Assembly (NCBI RefSeq): GCF_964340395.1
Contig: NC_135564.1
Location: forward strand, 9,762,861-9,826,860
Source: Glandiceps talaboti
Taxonomy: Eukaryota > Hemichordata > Enteropneusta > Spengelidae
Reading direction: 5' to 3'
DNA: 64,000 nucleotides
The position numbers were made by a program, and so were the translations under genes. This document shows, in pieces, positions 18,546-28,939 of the stretch (positions are counted from its first letter, which is position 1; every line of letters begins with the position of its first letter). The notes beneath the pieces were generated by a model that was given only the letters and a program-made list of their open reading frames with translations, did not search any database and was not told where the DNA came from.

Positions 18546-18650
18546 CTCGGTGAGTATCAATCTGCTAAGACAGTGCTCTATACCGCAGTGGCAGAGCGTA
18601 ATAGTTTTGTTATATATATATATATATGGCAGAGTAATTACGAGAGTAGT
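18130..18650. repeat. AT-microsatellite-rich insertion absent from copy B, with internal hairpin
   Basis: Two long (TA)n arrays (18168-18229 and 18411-18543) surround a 180-bp core. The core carries a 24-bp inverted repeat (ATGTTGAGGGTAGAAGAAAA then TCA at 18228 against its complement at 18321-18343) and a hammerhead-like motif. In copy B the flanks (CATATCAACAC and AGAGTAATTACGAGA) are almost adjacent. Confidence 0.7.
18263..18306 (-). ncRNA. Decayed hammerhead-ribozyme-like motif
   Basis: On the minus strand: ACATCTC, CTGACAAATGA, TTTACTCA, CGAAAC, AGGCTTGTA, GAGACG. The layout matches a minimal type I hammerhead. TCTC and GAGA would form stem I. CTGA begins the CUGAUGA core and CGAAA is the second core strand. 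ACA-GGCT-TGT makes a tiny stem III ending in a GUA cleavage triplet. The core here is CUGACAA instead of CUGAUGA and the stem II 5' side has mutated, so I expect it to be inactive. Confidence 0.5.
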
Positions 18651-19320
18651 CTAGGTATTACACATGTAGTGGTTTTCGTTTTCTACGATCTCTCTCCTAG
18701 CGTGTATAGGGACTAGAGCGTTACGACAATTTCAATATGGTCACCGTGCATAATCACAATGAAATGGTTGGCGTTAAAATCACACAAAAGGGTTGAGTCT
18801 AGGGGGTGTTTTTCAAACCACTAAAAGCATGCTAATTTGATCGCTGATGAGTAAAACTCCATCATATTTGAACAAACATGCTTAGAACTTACATATTAAC
18901 CAGGTAAATAATTTGCATCGCAATCAATAGATAAGTTTTAAAGTAGTGTTTGTTTTATAGTATTGGAAAATCACATCATGTTTTCAAATAGCCCTGGTAT
19001 CCAGTAATAAATATATACATATATATCCCAGTTCCAACATGCGGTGCCAGGTGTTATGAATCACAACTCAACTTTGTTTACTTTCCCTGTTTGTAACACG
19101 TTCCGTTTGTTTATGCTAGCTTGCCTCTGGTTAGAACTACTGAACTGATGGTAAAGCGTATGTGTGTGGGAGTGCGTGTGTACGTGCGTGTGTGTGTTTA
19201 TGTTTGTTTGTTTGTTTGTTTGTTTGTTTGTTTGTGTGTAAACAACTCAAAATGAAAAAATGGATTTAAAAATTGATAAAATATTCCACAATTGTATGCA
19301 AAGAAGACTACAACAACCAA
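18650..19320. other. Spacer with (GTTT)n tract
   Basis: The first ~60 bp match the flank of copy B at 25565-25640. A (GTTT)n tract sits at 19200-19234. No gene is seen. Confidence 0.45.
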
Positions 19321-19800
19321 ACCACACCCATAGCAACAGTCAAATGATGATGTGTATTGCAAATATAATAACAGGGATGAGAAGGCAAGTGACTAAAGAT
19401 TCAAACAATGTTTGCAAATATACCTAGCAACAAGAAGTCGCCCATAGCAACAACCAAGTTATGATGTATATTTGCATAGATACCAACATGGGTTAACAAG
19501 CAAATGAATAGAGACTGAAAATCTGTATACAAATATGGCTGTTCATAAGACCACGCCCATAGCAACAGTATGTAACTGTACATTACAAAGATAACAAGAA
19601 TGAGTAATAGACAGGGGGACAGAGATTCCAAAATATCGACATATATACCTAGCAACAAGACCACGCCCATACAAACAGCCAGATGGTGGGATATATTACT
19701 AAGATAAAAGTAAGGATGATTATGCAAGTCGATAAACATCCAAAAAGCAAATACACTGATGACGAGCAACATGACTACGCCCATAGCAACAGTGCAATGA
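19315..19800. repeat. Five-unit degenerate tandem repeat of ~114 bp centred on GCCCATAGCAAC
   Basis: The word CCCATAGCAAC (or a close variant) recurs at 19327, 19441, 19556, 19666 and 19780, spacings 110-115 bp. Neighbouring words (ACCTAGCAACAAGACCACGC) also recur. The 170-residue minus-strand open frame across it is a product of the repeat. Confidence 0.75.
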
Positions 19801-20599
19801 TGATGTATACATATTGCAAAAAAAAAATGGACTTGATGCAATTCAGTGAAGATACTACCCATATTAACGGTAAAAATATGACGTAGATAAACACTGAAAA
19901 AAAGCAAACACATAAACTATAGAGGTGTGATACTTTGTCACTATTTTTATTTAAATCTGCAGCAGATTGTATAAACAAGTAGCATGTGTAGTTTCCTCTG
20001 CTCTTTGGTTTCTGAGTGTGTAGTTATGCATCAAACAGAGCTAGTGAACACATTGACTAACATGGACCGGTCTGCACTGGTTCTTTTTTGCACCAAAAAA
20101 CATAAGACATTTTTTAGTCAATATGATAGAATTTATTTTTTTAAAGCAAGAAAAAAGAATTTGTATACAGTCAGGGCGACATGGCTGAAATTTTAGCAAA
20201 AATTGCCCTGCTTGAAGTACAATTTTTGGCAGTATATTCGGTTAATGTAACATCTGGGCCTTCAGAAAACTGATGTTGCCCCTCTGGATTCTCTTGCGCA
20301 AACTCGCAGAGACGGTTTCCATGATAACATTGACATTATTTTGAAGGCTGCTAAAAAAAATTTAAAACGCCGTATCTCATGCCCCAGAAATGCAATAATC
20401 ATAATCAAAGTAACATGTGTATATATGTTTGGGGTGACGGACAACTCAATGATCGTATGAAATTTCCGATCAAAGGTCAAAGTCATATTCAAAATTCAAA
20501 GTCATATCGTTTTTTTTTTCTATATTTTTATTAAACTCTGGCGGAAAGTTTTTTTTATAACTAACATCAGGCATAGTTGTTATAGCTGAAAATCAGTCA

Positions 20600-21080
20600 C
20601 AAAATAGCAAACGATAAAGTCTTTCAGGAAAGATACAGCAAAAGCCTATTTGGAGATGCTTTATTACAAAATCCTTGCAATCTGTTTTCTGTTTTTGTAC
20701 ATGATGCAATCCTAGCTGTTGTATTTTGGGCATGTTGAAGAGGGACAATGTCTTTGAATGGCAGCCCATACGTAAGGGCATTGCAGTAGTCACGTTTAGA
20801 TGATATAAGTGCATGAACAAGCTTTTGACAGACTTCCTTTTTAAGATACTGGCGTATGCGACCTGTTGTGTTTCTTGAGATTATAACAGTCATCAAATGT
20901 TACACCAATGTTACGTGCTGAATCCACTAACTGCACAGAACACGATCCAATATAATGTTGATGTGGTTGATGGGACATGGAAGCCTGTTGAACTGAGAGG
21001 ACCTACGTTTTGCCATCATTAAGCTGTAGTTTATTTTGGGTCATCCATGCTTTGATATCATGTGCAAACAAGGTTTTGGC
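20600..21080 (-). pseudogene. Non-LTR retrotransposon fragment (RT C-terminal region)
   Basis: Minus-strand reading: IKAWMTQNKLQLNDGKT, stop, then DSARNIGVTFDD, then IRQYLKKEVCQKLVHALISS, KRDYCNALTYGLP and LQHAQNTTARIA. This is the standard post-catalytic end of CR1/Jockey-type reverse transcriptases (N-K-L-x-L-N-x-x-K-T, R-N-x-G-V-x-F, D-Y-C-N-x-L). Frameshifts and stops make it dead. Confidence 0.75.
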
Positions 21081-21664
21081 TACATCGATACATATTAACT
21101 TTCCCTTGCAGTATGTGTGATTATTAATTTCAAGGTGCGGACCCAAAAATCAATTTCATTTGATTTATTCAACTAAGTGTAGAAAAGGGTGTCATTCAGT
21201 TGTGTACATACTGTCAATGCTGTCATTCGTTTTCTGTCATTCGGATTGTCATTCGTTTTCGGGTCACCCTAATTAGAGTTCATGGTAATCACAGAATATT
21301 AACATTACCAAACTCAGCATTTCATCTCATAATTCACCAGTTGAAAGACTAATACACGTATACTATGATAAAAATATCCATCCAGTGAAAGATTATGCAG
21401 TATGGTTTCTGACAAGGCTGTAGCCGATGCATTCCGTCACAGTGCATACAGGAATGTCAAAACAATCCATATATGATGTTCATAGCTAACTATTATAATT
21501 ATAACCCACAAGTACAGTGATGAATTTGTCGGTAACAGCCTGGAGAAAATTGTTACGTTTTACTATTATATAATATTACTGTATGTAATTTCATCTGTCT
21601 ATTTTAAGCATAATGATGTTTTGTTAAATACAATATATTAAAGTACTCTATAGTATTGTATTTT

Positions 21665-22055
21665 ATAGACTAAGTGTAGTTAATTCAGTGTAGTGCAGTA
21701 GAGTGCAATGTAATGCAATGCAGTGTTGTGTAGTGTGATGTAGTGTAGTGTAGTCTAGTCTAGTCTAGTGTAGTCTAGTGTAGTCTAGTCTAGTCTAGTG
21801 TAGTCTAGTCTAGTCAGGTATAGTTTAGTCTAGTGCAGTCTAGTCTAGTCTAGTCTAGTCCAGTGTGGTGTAGTGTAGTCTAGTATATTGTAGTGAAGTC
21901 TGGTATGGTGCACCATGGTGTGGTGTGGTATGGCAAGGTGTGGTGTGGTATGGTATGGTATGGTATAGTATGATATTGTATGGCATGGCATGGCATGGTA
22001 TGGTATGGCATAGGACAATGTATAGTATGGTAAAGCATAGTATAATATAGTATAT
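21665..22055. repeat. Pentanucleotide array, copy B
   Basis: TAGTG/TAGTC units pass into TGGTA/TGGCA units and end in GTATAGTATGGTAAAGCAT. It parallels 12670-13110. Confidence 0.9.
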
Positions 22056-22214
22056 GGTACGATGTAAAAACAGCCAAGATTATATAATAATGTGTACACG
22101 TGACATGGGTTAGGAAATAACTGAGGTTAATCCGTGTTACTGGATTAACAGGTACTGATGTCATGCAATGAAAAGTCTCGATGTAGTGAACGAATATATT
22201 GTGACGCCCTGTAG

Positions 22215-22590
22215 TGAACAGGTGTGCCATGAAATGAATAGTGATTCCATGCAGTGAACAGGTATTTCATGCAATGAATAGTGATTCCATGGAGTGAACA
22301 GGTATTTCATGCAATGAATAGTGATTCCATGCAGTGAACAGGTATTTCATGCTGTGAATAGGGATTCCATGAAGTAAACATATATTTCTTGCAATGAATA
22401 GTGAGTCCATACAGTAAATAGGTGTTCGATGCAGTGAGCAGTAATTCCATGCAATGAAGTAACTCTATGCAGTGAAGTGATTCTCCATACAGTGTGACTT
22501 TTAATGCAAAGAGCAGTGATTCAATGCAGTGAGCAATGATTCTACTAGAGTGAATAGTGATTTCCTGCAGTGAATAACATGACTACTGCC
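22215..22590. repeat. 20-bp-monomer minisatellite, copy B
   Basis: The same monomers as copy A, but mostly arranged as 40-bp dimers (CAGTGAACAGGTATTTCATG then CAATGAATAGTGATTCCATG) and about 40% shorter. This shows divergence of array structure after duplication. Confidence 0.85.
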
Positions 22591-22790
22591 GTCGCCGAGC
22601 GTTTAGCCAATAAGTTCATATGTATAGCATTTAAAGATACATTGTCGTTCTCGCCTCCAGTCACGACCTGCCTAGACTGGCTACCATGATCGTAAATGAC
22701 ACAACCAAACACCAAAGGTCTTCGATATCTCGATTGCAAACCTACCAGTAGGATCCATCTAGTCATGTTAAAGACAGGACTATTTACACA

Positions 22791-24722
22791 TCAACAATCC
22801 CACTTCCGCTGGTTTTTAATAACAACCTGCAAAGTTGCACCCGTGTCCTTTCCTAGCATTTCGCAATAGTCAGATCGCGGTTGTTGTGGTTTGTGGCATT
22901 GGTCGTCAACTTCATTTTGAACAGATCTAAGTTTTGCAAGATCCTCTTCAAAATCTCCCTCATAACTTTTAACCTTTTCCCAGAATGTTTTGTTAAAATA
23001 TTCATATAATGGCCAGTCCAAGTTTGACTGTTTTTTTATTATCCCTTCCAGATCCGGTGTGATAGGCATTCGTATTCCTCCATGAATCCTCTGAGACCTG
23101 TACACCATATCTTCGTACTCCCAACACATCATCTTTCGCAGTAAGACGAGTGACTCGTCGTAGTACTCAGTCAACATTATTAAATCAAATTCGCTATCGA
23201 GCTTCCTGATCGAATTATGGATGAACGTGTCATTCATTAGTTTAGGCCTACCTAGTACTAACCTGTCAAAATTGCCATTAAACATATGAGAATGATTTGG
23301 TTCTCGTATCCGTTCGGTGGCATTAAAAATATGAGTATGATTCAGTTTTTGTGTTGTAATACTAGTATCGTTTTGCGAGACAAAGGTTTGCAGATAAGCT
23401 GAGAAAGGATTTGAGAATTGACGATAACCGTCATCATAACGGTAATAGTAGAATGAGGATTCGGCCCTTGTTATGGGTGATCTCAGAATTGTAAAATATT
23501 TGCCATTCTTTATGATTTTATCCAGCGCTTTTCGATTATACCCCAAGTGGTTTGCAATAAAGTTGTAACCTGGAAAATTTGTACAATTGTAGGGATGAAT
23601 CATCACACTGTTACTCGTTCCGTTCATACGCATATGTATTGTTAATCTGTCATCTAGAGCTGCAACAAGATCATGTTTTAAACCGTACCGGAATAAAAGT
23701 GTTGCCAGAGTAGTGCTACCGGTTTTTTCGGTTTTTATGAACACAAAATTGCGTTGAGGTTCACATGGAAGTTTCAAGGGTGATATTATTGTATTCGTTC
23801 GTTGATGGGTAAGGCTACCTCTTTGATTGGCAAGTTTACCTCGCAGGTTACTTAGTGTTTTCATTCTAGAAACAAGATAAGTGTAAATCCTATGGTTAGT
23901 GTATTGATAAACTGTTTCTAATTAATATTGCACGACCATAATGGCCGTTTGCTCTAAAGCCAACCGTTAAGGGGCGTGATTGCGATGACAGACAAATGGT
24001 TAACACAATATAACCCTTGCATTGAGTAGTTTTCTAGATATGGAGCTGATGTACAGTGAATTTCACAATACTGTTCAGCTTTTCTGTTTGATACAATCAC
24101 ACAGAAACTGGACATGCTACACTTTAAGATAGCAAGATTTAATGAGTACAGTTCTGTGCTACATTTTGTCGAAGTGAGATGAACTAAGCATGCCACCAAA
24201 CAAACGTTAAATGAACACCGCAAATGATATTTTACGCACCCTTCATCACGTGTTTGGATATTGGTGCGGGAATGCACGGAGTTGCAATACATTTAAATGG
24301 TTTATTTCATTTAGCCTACCATCACGAACATGCAGCAAAATAAATACGATCTTCCATGTGATATGCAGTTTCTGTGGGGTTTCTGCGAGGTTGTATCAAG
24401 CAGAAAAGATTAACAGTAATGTGAAACTCCCCGTAAGTTGTCACTGCGCATCACACGCATACACCCTCATGATAAACTCAATCACAATCGAGTAACGGCC
24501 CGACCATTGCAAGCAATAATGCAAGCAGAGCATACTTGCGGTATGATTCATAAGGGTATTACATTTAACAAAATTACCACAGAGTAATGTGTATACTTAC
24601 GGCGAGACTGGCTTAATGTTGTTGCTTTGCTGTCGTAATGATGATGACAACCAAAACCTAGAAATTCCGACAAGTGTTATAGTGACTATAAACACCACTA
24701 CTATACGCATTTTGTTCCTCAT
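22791..24722 (-). CDS. GAL3ST-like Golgi sulfotransferase, copy B (two exons)
   Basis: Exon 1 (24722-24601) encodes MRNKMRIVVVFIVTITLVGI then SRFW, a signal anchor, and ends two bases into a codon at GTAAGT. Exon 2 (23865-22791) follows TTGTTTCTAG in matching phase. The product is 398 residues and I estimate ~93% identity to copy A over exon 2. The PAPS loop is FVFIKTEKTGSTTLATLLF (family His replaced by Glu) and the 3'-phosphate motif YFTILRSPITRAES is unchanged. Copy B has one extra Leu in LVLGRPKLMND and an extra Ser after the anchor. The frame is intact. It is the same reaction class as copy A (sulfate transfer from PAPS to galactose-containing glycans or lipids, Golgi lumen). Differences cluster around the PAPS loop and at sequon-rich positions 170-190, so the two copies may differ in kinetics or acceptor. 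Confidence 0.88.
23995..24445. repeat. MITE family A copy in sulfotransferase B intron
   Basis: Parallels 16930-17430, including TTTCTGTTTGATACAATCAC and the second arm with ATGCAGTTTCTGTGGGGTTT. Confidence 0.65.
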
Positions 24723-25243
24723 TGTTGTAGTTTAGCTATTGGGATTCGATTTTCTCCTCTCCTTCTCTTTGTAGTCAAACTACTCAATATTCCGTTCTTA
24801 CCACCTACAGGGATAACCTAATCATATTATGTTGGAGCGTTGATATAAACGTGATGACGTTATCGCGTCCTCATGATCATGTGACTTACCTTCAGACTGG
24901 AGGCGGAGTTTGTAGTAAACTGAATCGAAGTAACCAATCAAAACTGTCTGTCAGTACTGTTACTATTGTTTTTGACATGCACTGTTTACCCTTTCTCCAG
25001 CGGCTGCAGAAGATTTTGATAGCTAGAATTTCGGTAGGTTATATTCATTTGCTCCACCTCTCGGGCACTAAGTAGGGGGAGCACACTTTCCTACTACACT
25101 ATATGACGTAGTCTGAGAGATAATTGGGGCAAAAGATCATTCCTAGACTACTGGAAACACTGGATAATGCAATGACGGGATGTCTATGTTAACAACATGC
25201 TACATCAAGGAACTTAGTTATGTTTATGACAACATTACAAAAA

Positions 25244-25246
25244 AAC

Positions 25247-25341
<95 letters not shown>

Positions 25342-25496
25342 TCAAACAAACAAAACATCAACATTAACCAATATGACATGCACGACAGAATAATCACGGC
25401 AATTAAAAATAGGTAGCCCAGGTTTAGCTATTTATGTTGACGACAAATGTAAAATAAAAACAAACAAACAAACAAACACATGACAAAGAAAGAAGC

Positions 25497-25533
<37 letters not shown>

Positions 25534-25535
25534 TA
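25244..25535. repeat. (GACA)n arrays
   Basis: A long GACA array (25244-25340) and a shorter one (25496-25532) are separated by AT-rich sequence with CAAA repeats. Confidence 0.9.
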
Positions 25536-25559
25536 TCAACACTGACTAAAATGATAGAG

Positions 25560-26805
25560 ACGTGTACGGTAGAGTAATTACGAGAATAGTCTAGTTATTA
25601 CGCGTGTAGTGGTTTTCATTTCCCACATCTCTCTGTCCAGAGATGATCGTAGCGTGATCGTAGAAAGATACACATGAGCTGTTCAACACACTGTTGCGAT
25701 CATCAGACGACTAACGGTATAGTATAGTTCTATGAAGTTCTAAATTCAAAGTTCAACAAATTCCATTTCAAGTGATATGGGTGCCACAGTGGAAGTTGGT
25801 CAATACATATCGATTTTGATGTCGGCACTTTGATATTAATGCTGAACGTTTATTTAATAAAATTGTCAGCAGTACATTATGCATAGCTTTTCTGCCAGGC
25901 AAAGGTCACATCGCTTTGATACTTTTAAATTGAATGCCGCATGTTTGATGCCTGACCAGTCATTGAATGCTATACTCTTGGCCTTTCCGCTTTATAGCTA
26001 AAATGATATAGGCTTGGTGTTACACTCATGGGACATTACTTTTTTTTGACACAGAGCTAGATATATTCCAACTCTAGACTAACAATAACAGAGACACAAT
26101 AAACACAGAATGATCCTTTTTCCAGTCACATTAAAACACTGATTATGATAAGCATTGCACTATTCTTTCACAGTGCATAAAAACTGGCTTCTAATGAAAA
26201 CATTACACATCTGGACAAATCATCCAGCATCAATGGTTTATTCTCTAACTGATAATCAATATTAAACTTGATTACTTCTACATCCCCACTGTGTTCGGCA
26301 CTAATTATGTCATTGTTTATTTTGCAATTAGAAGTTATCTGAGGGTGTGTATCAAATGTCAAGTCACATGAATGAAACACCAAGCCTACATCATTTTAGC
26401 TGTAAGTTCCATACATGTTTTGATATCTCAGCAGCTGCAGCTGTGGTATCTCTTATTTGTGATGTATTGTTTGTGACAGGTTTTGAAAGGGTTATCTGTT
26501 AAAACAATATAATGTTCCCTGTTATCGTCTGTCTTGGCATATTACAACTGCTATACATGTCTTCATTTTCAAAACAGTATTCACAGTGACATACTTCCCA
26601 CACCCTCACGGCTCCCCACTAGCCAGCGATCATGGTGAACTGATCGGCTGAATACACAATTAGACATATGCAAATCGTGCAATCTGTTCATATGATGAAT
26701 CCATCAGAAGGTGTCATCATGAGAGTTTTGTGGGATACGGATTGTATTGTAATCTAATTTATGTTTCTTATATTTTTGCTCTTATCACTGTGGCAAGGCA
26801 TGGCT
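25560..26805. other. No gene seen
   Basis: Spacer between the sulfotransferase block and the polycystin-like gene. There are only short open frames without recognisable motifs. It may contain distal promoter sequence of the polycystin-like gene, but nothing specific is visible. Confidence 0.4.
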
Positions 26806-26814
26806 TAAAGTGGA

Positions 26815-27115
26815 CCTGTGGGTGAGGATTTGGTATTTATTTTAGATTTTTAATTTGTAAAACAATTCTATCATGGCTTCCCACTTGAAAAATCAATGTA
26901 ACACAACATATGCCAAGTTCTTATTGGTAACCCATGAATTGCAAAAGATCAAAATATCTTATTCTTAAACAAATCTGCAAGATAATGAGGGACAGACACA
27001 GACTTGATCTATGTAGTTTCACATTGATTTATCATGTAGGAAGCCATGATAAAGTACTTATATAAATTAAAAATCTGAAATAAATACCAAATCCTCATCC
27101 ATTTGTCCACTTTAA
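26815..27115. mobile_element. MITE family C, complete copy, TTAA-bounded
   Basis: Starts TTAAAGTGGACCTGTGGGTG then AGGATTTGGTATTTATTTTA and ends with the inverted form (TAAATACCAAATCCTCATCC then ATTTGTCCACTTTAA). The arms are ~75 bp, the length is 301 bp, and TTAA at both ends is the piggyBac-type target. It is non-coding. Confidence 0.75.
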
Positions 27116-27369
27116 ATACTACTATACTAGCAACTATAAATCGGAGGATGGGCAAAAATAAAACCAAATCAAATGAGCAGTTACGATAGCTGAAATAGTG
27201 CAGCAGTACTACAGGTAGGCTAAGCTGCGGTCAGTATCAACCGGGCAGGATGGTATGACACAATGACGTGGACATGTGGACATGGTCATGGGACATGTTG
27301 ATGTTTAAGATGTAGTGCGCCACCACCGGTGACCTGTTTTGCAAAGACGCCAAAAATAAGTTTCAGATC

Positions 27370-27423
27370 ATGGCGGCATTCAAAGTTCGACGCATACTAG
27401 AACTTAGCAGTCGAATAAAATAG
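27370..27423 (+). CDS. Upstream ORF (17 codons) in the polycystin-like 5' leader
   Basis: ATCATGGCGGC starts MAAFKVRRILELSSRIK and stops at TAG 27421-27423, 18 bases before the main ATG and in the same frame. The ATGGCGGC context is a strong start and resembles a YY1-type initiator. If transcribed in the mRNA it would reduce or regulate main-frame initiation. Transcript start is unknown, so it might lie upstream of the mRNA. Confidence 0.35.
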   Translation: MAAFKVRRILELSSRIK

Positions 27424-27441
27424 GGAGTAGGGGAGCCTAAA

Positions 27442-27517
27442 ATGCGCTGTTCACACAGAATATTGGCACTTTTGCTGGCAACAGTTCTTATAGGGTTTTC
27501 CACCGCAGTTGAGCTAG
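27442..27517 (+). CDS. PKD1: Polycystin-like exon 1: signal peptide
   Basis: Encodes [20 protein letters not shown] then TAVEL, a textbook signal peptide, and ends in phase 1 at GTATGT. It splices straight to the WSC exon, so no leucine-rich repeats can precede the WSC domain in this transcript model. Confidence 0.85.
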
Positions 27518-28842
27518 GTATGTTAATAGCACATTCATATAAATTGCTGTAAATCAAAAACATGTTTTGTCTGTTTTGTAATAACAATAAATTAACAAAT
27601 GTCGAGGCGGGAAATCGAAACTGTGTCGACATCTCCCTTTTAACCAGCTGCAATAACTGTGGATTTTGTTTGGTTGATATTAACGTTACGACAAAATATT
27701 CCCAATAGCCCAAAATGCAACCTCTTTCAATTGCTTTCAAAATATTTGATGACATCATCTGGTTTTGAACGGCGAAATATGAGGCTAATGTAATGGCTAA
27801 TGTACATGTATGTGATTTTGAAAAAGTTTTGGAGATCTGGTGATAGGTCTTAACATTAATAGTAGTGTGAATTGTCAAGCCGTTTTAGGTGAAAGTGGTA
27901 GGCATCTATTATCTTGTTTTTATTTCAAATGTTGTTTCCCTTAGTGGCTGAAATTGCTGGAAGTAAGAGTAGTCGTTATTCGAAAAATACTCTAAATCTC
28001 TGTCGAAACAACTAGATGATGTGGGTAGTTCGATCCAACATGATGTCAGAAACCATGCTATTTTTCAAATTTGTAAATAATTTTAGACAAAGGGTAAAAG
28101 ACTTACAGACAAGAATGGCATTTTGATATTACACATTTATCTAGCTGCAACAATTTTAGTGTTTGCTGTGATTTTGAGGGTTTTTTCTACTGTTTTTGTG
28201 TTTGTTGTCGTTCCGATGGAAGCAAACGCTACAATTCATGTAACATAAACGCAGATAGACGAGATCACGCTGAAAACGTGAGCGAGATATCACTATCAGC
28301 GTACTACTACCCGTTTCAAAATGTGTGTATATCTGATCATTTCTTGGGTCTTGAAGGCTCTGTAATTAATGTTGGGGTTAGGAAATGTCCAATTTGGCAG
28401 GTACGGCGTAATTTAGCAAAAAAAAAATCACTCAACATTGCGATTCAGATCTGAATCACTTCCGTGTATTTGCATTTACGTTTAATATGTACAACTTACA
28501 GGAATATTGTAGCGTTTGCTTCCAGCTAAACATCAGAACGACAAAACGCACAACTTGAGAAGAACAGGGAAAAACCTCAAAAATCACAGCAAACACTACA
28601 ATTATTGCAGCTAACATTCATCTAGCATGTAGCCGTGTAGGCTTGATCTTTACTGTAAATCTAAATTACAACTTGAACCTAAAAATGTCATAGGGGTTTG
28701 TTTAACCATATACCCCAGGCGAAACCTATCAGATTTGATAATCCAATTTCTAGCAAGGTGTTAAGGGATTCTTGCTGACTTTACCTCAAAGAAATGCTGG
28801 CAGAGATGCGACCCTTTTGTGTAGGCTTTTCGATGTAGGTAG

Positions 28843-28939
<97 letters not shown>

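Larger units (their letters stand above)
22053..25550. repeat. Duplicated block, copy B (contains sulfotransferase gene B)
   Basis: Starts ATGGTACGATGTAAAAACAG and ends in (GACA)n then CATATCAACAC. It has the same order of parts as copy A. It lacks the ~1.65-kb segment 13113-14780 between the pentanucleotide array and the minisatellite, and the AT-rich insertion 18166-18630. Confidence 0.85.

Noticed and set aside
19401-19913. 170-residue hydrophobic minus-strand frame with repeated AMGVV/LLLGI words
   Set aside because: The repeats are the 114-bp tandem units. No start context, splice sites or known domain.
22791-23864. Reading sulfotransferase copy B as a single-exon gene starting at MKTLSN
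   Set aside because: An upstream exon with a signal anchor joins in phase in both copies, and the family needs a type II membrane anchor; the AG just before this ATG is an acceptor.
27363-27878. 171-residue minus-strand frame over polycystin exon 1
   Set aside because: Overlaps the signal-peptide exon, no domain seen, AT-rich intronic content; treated as chance.
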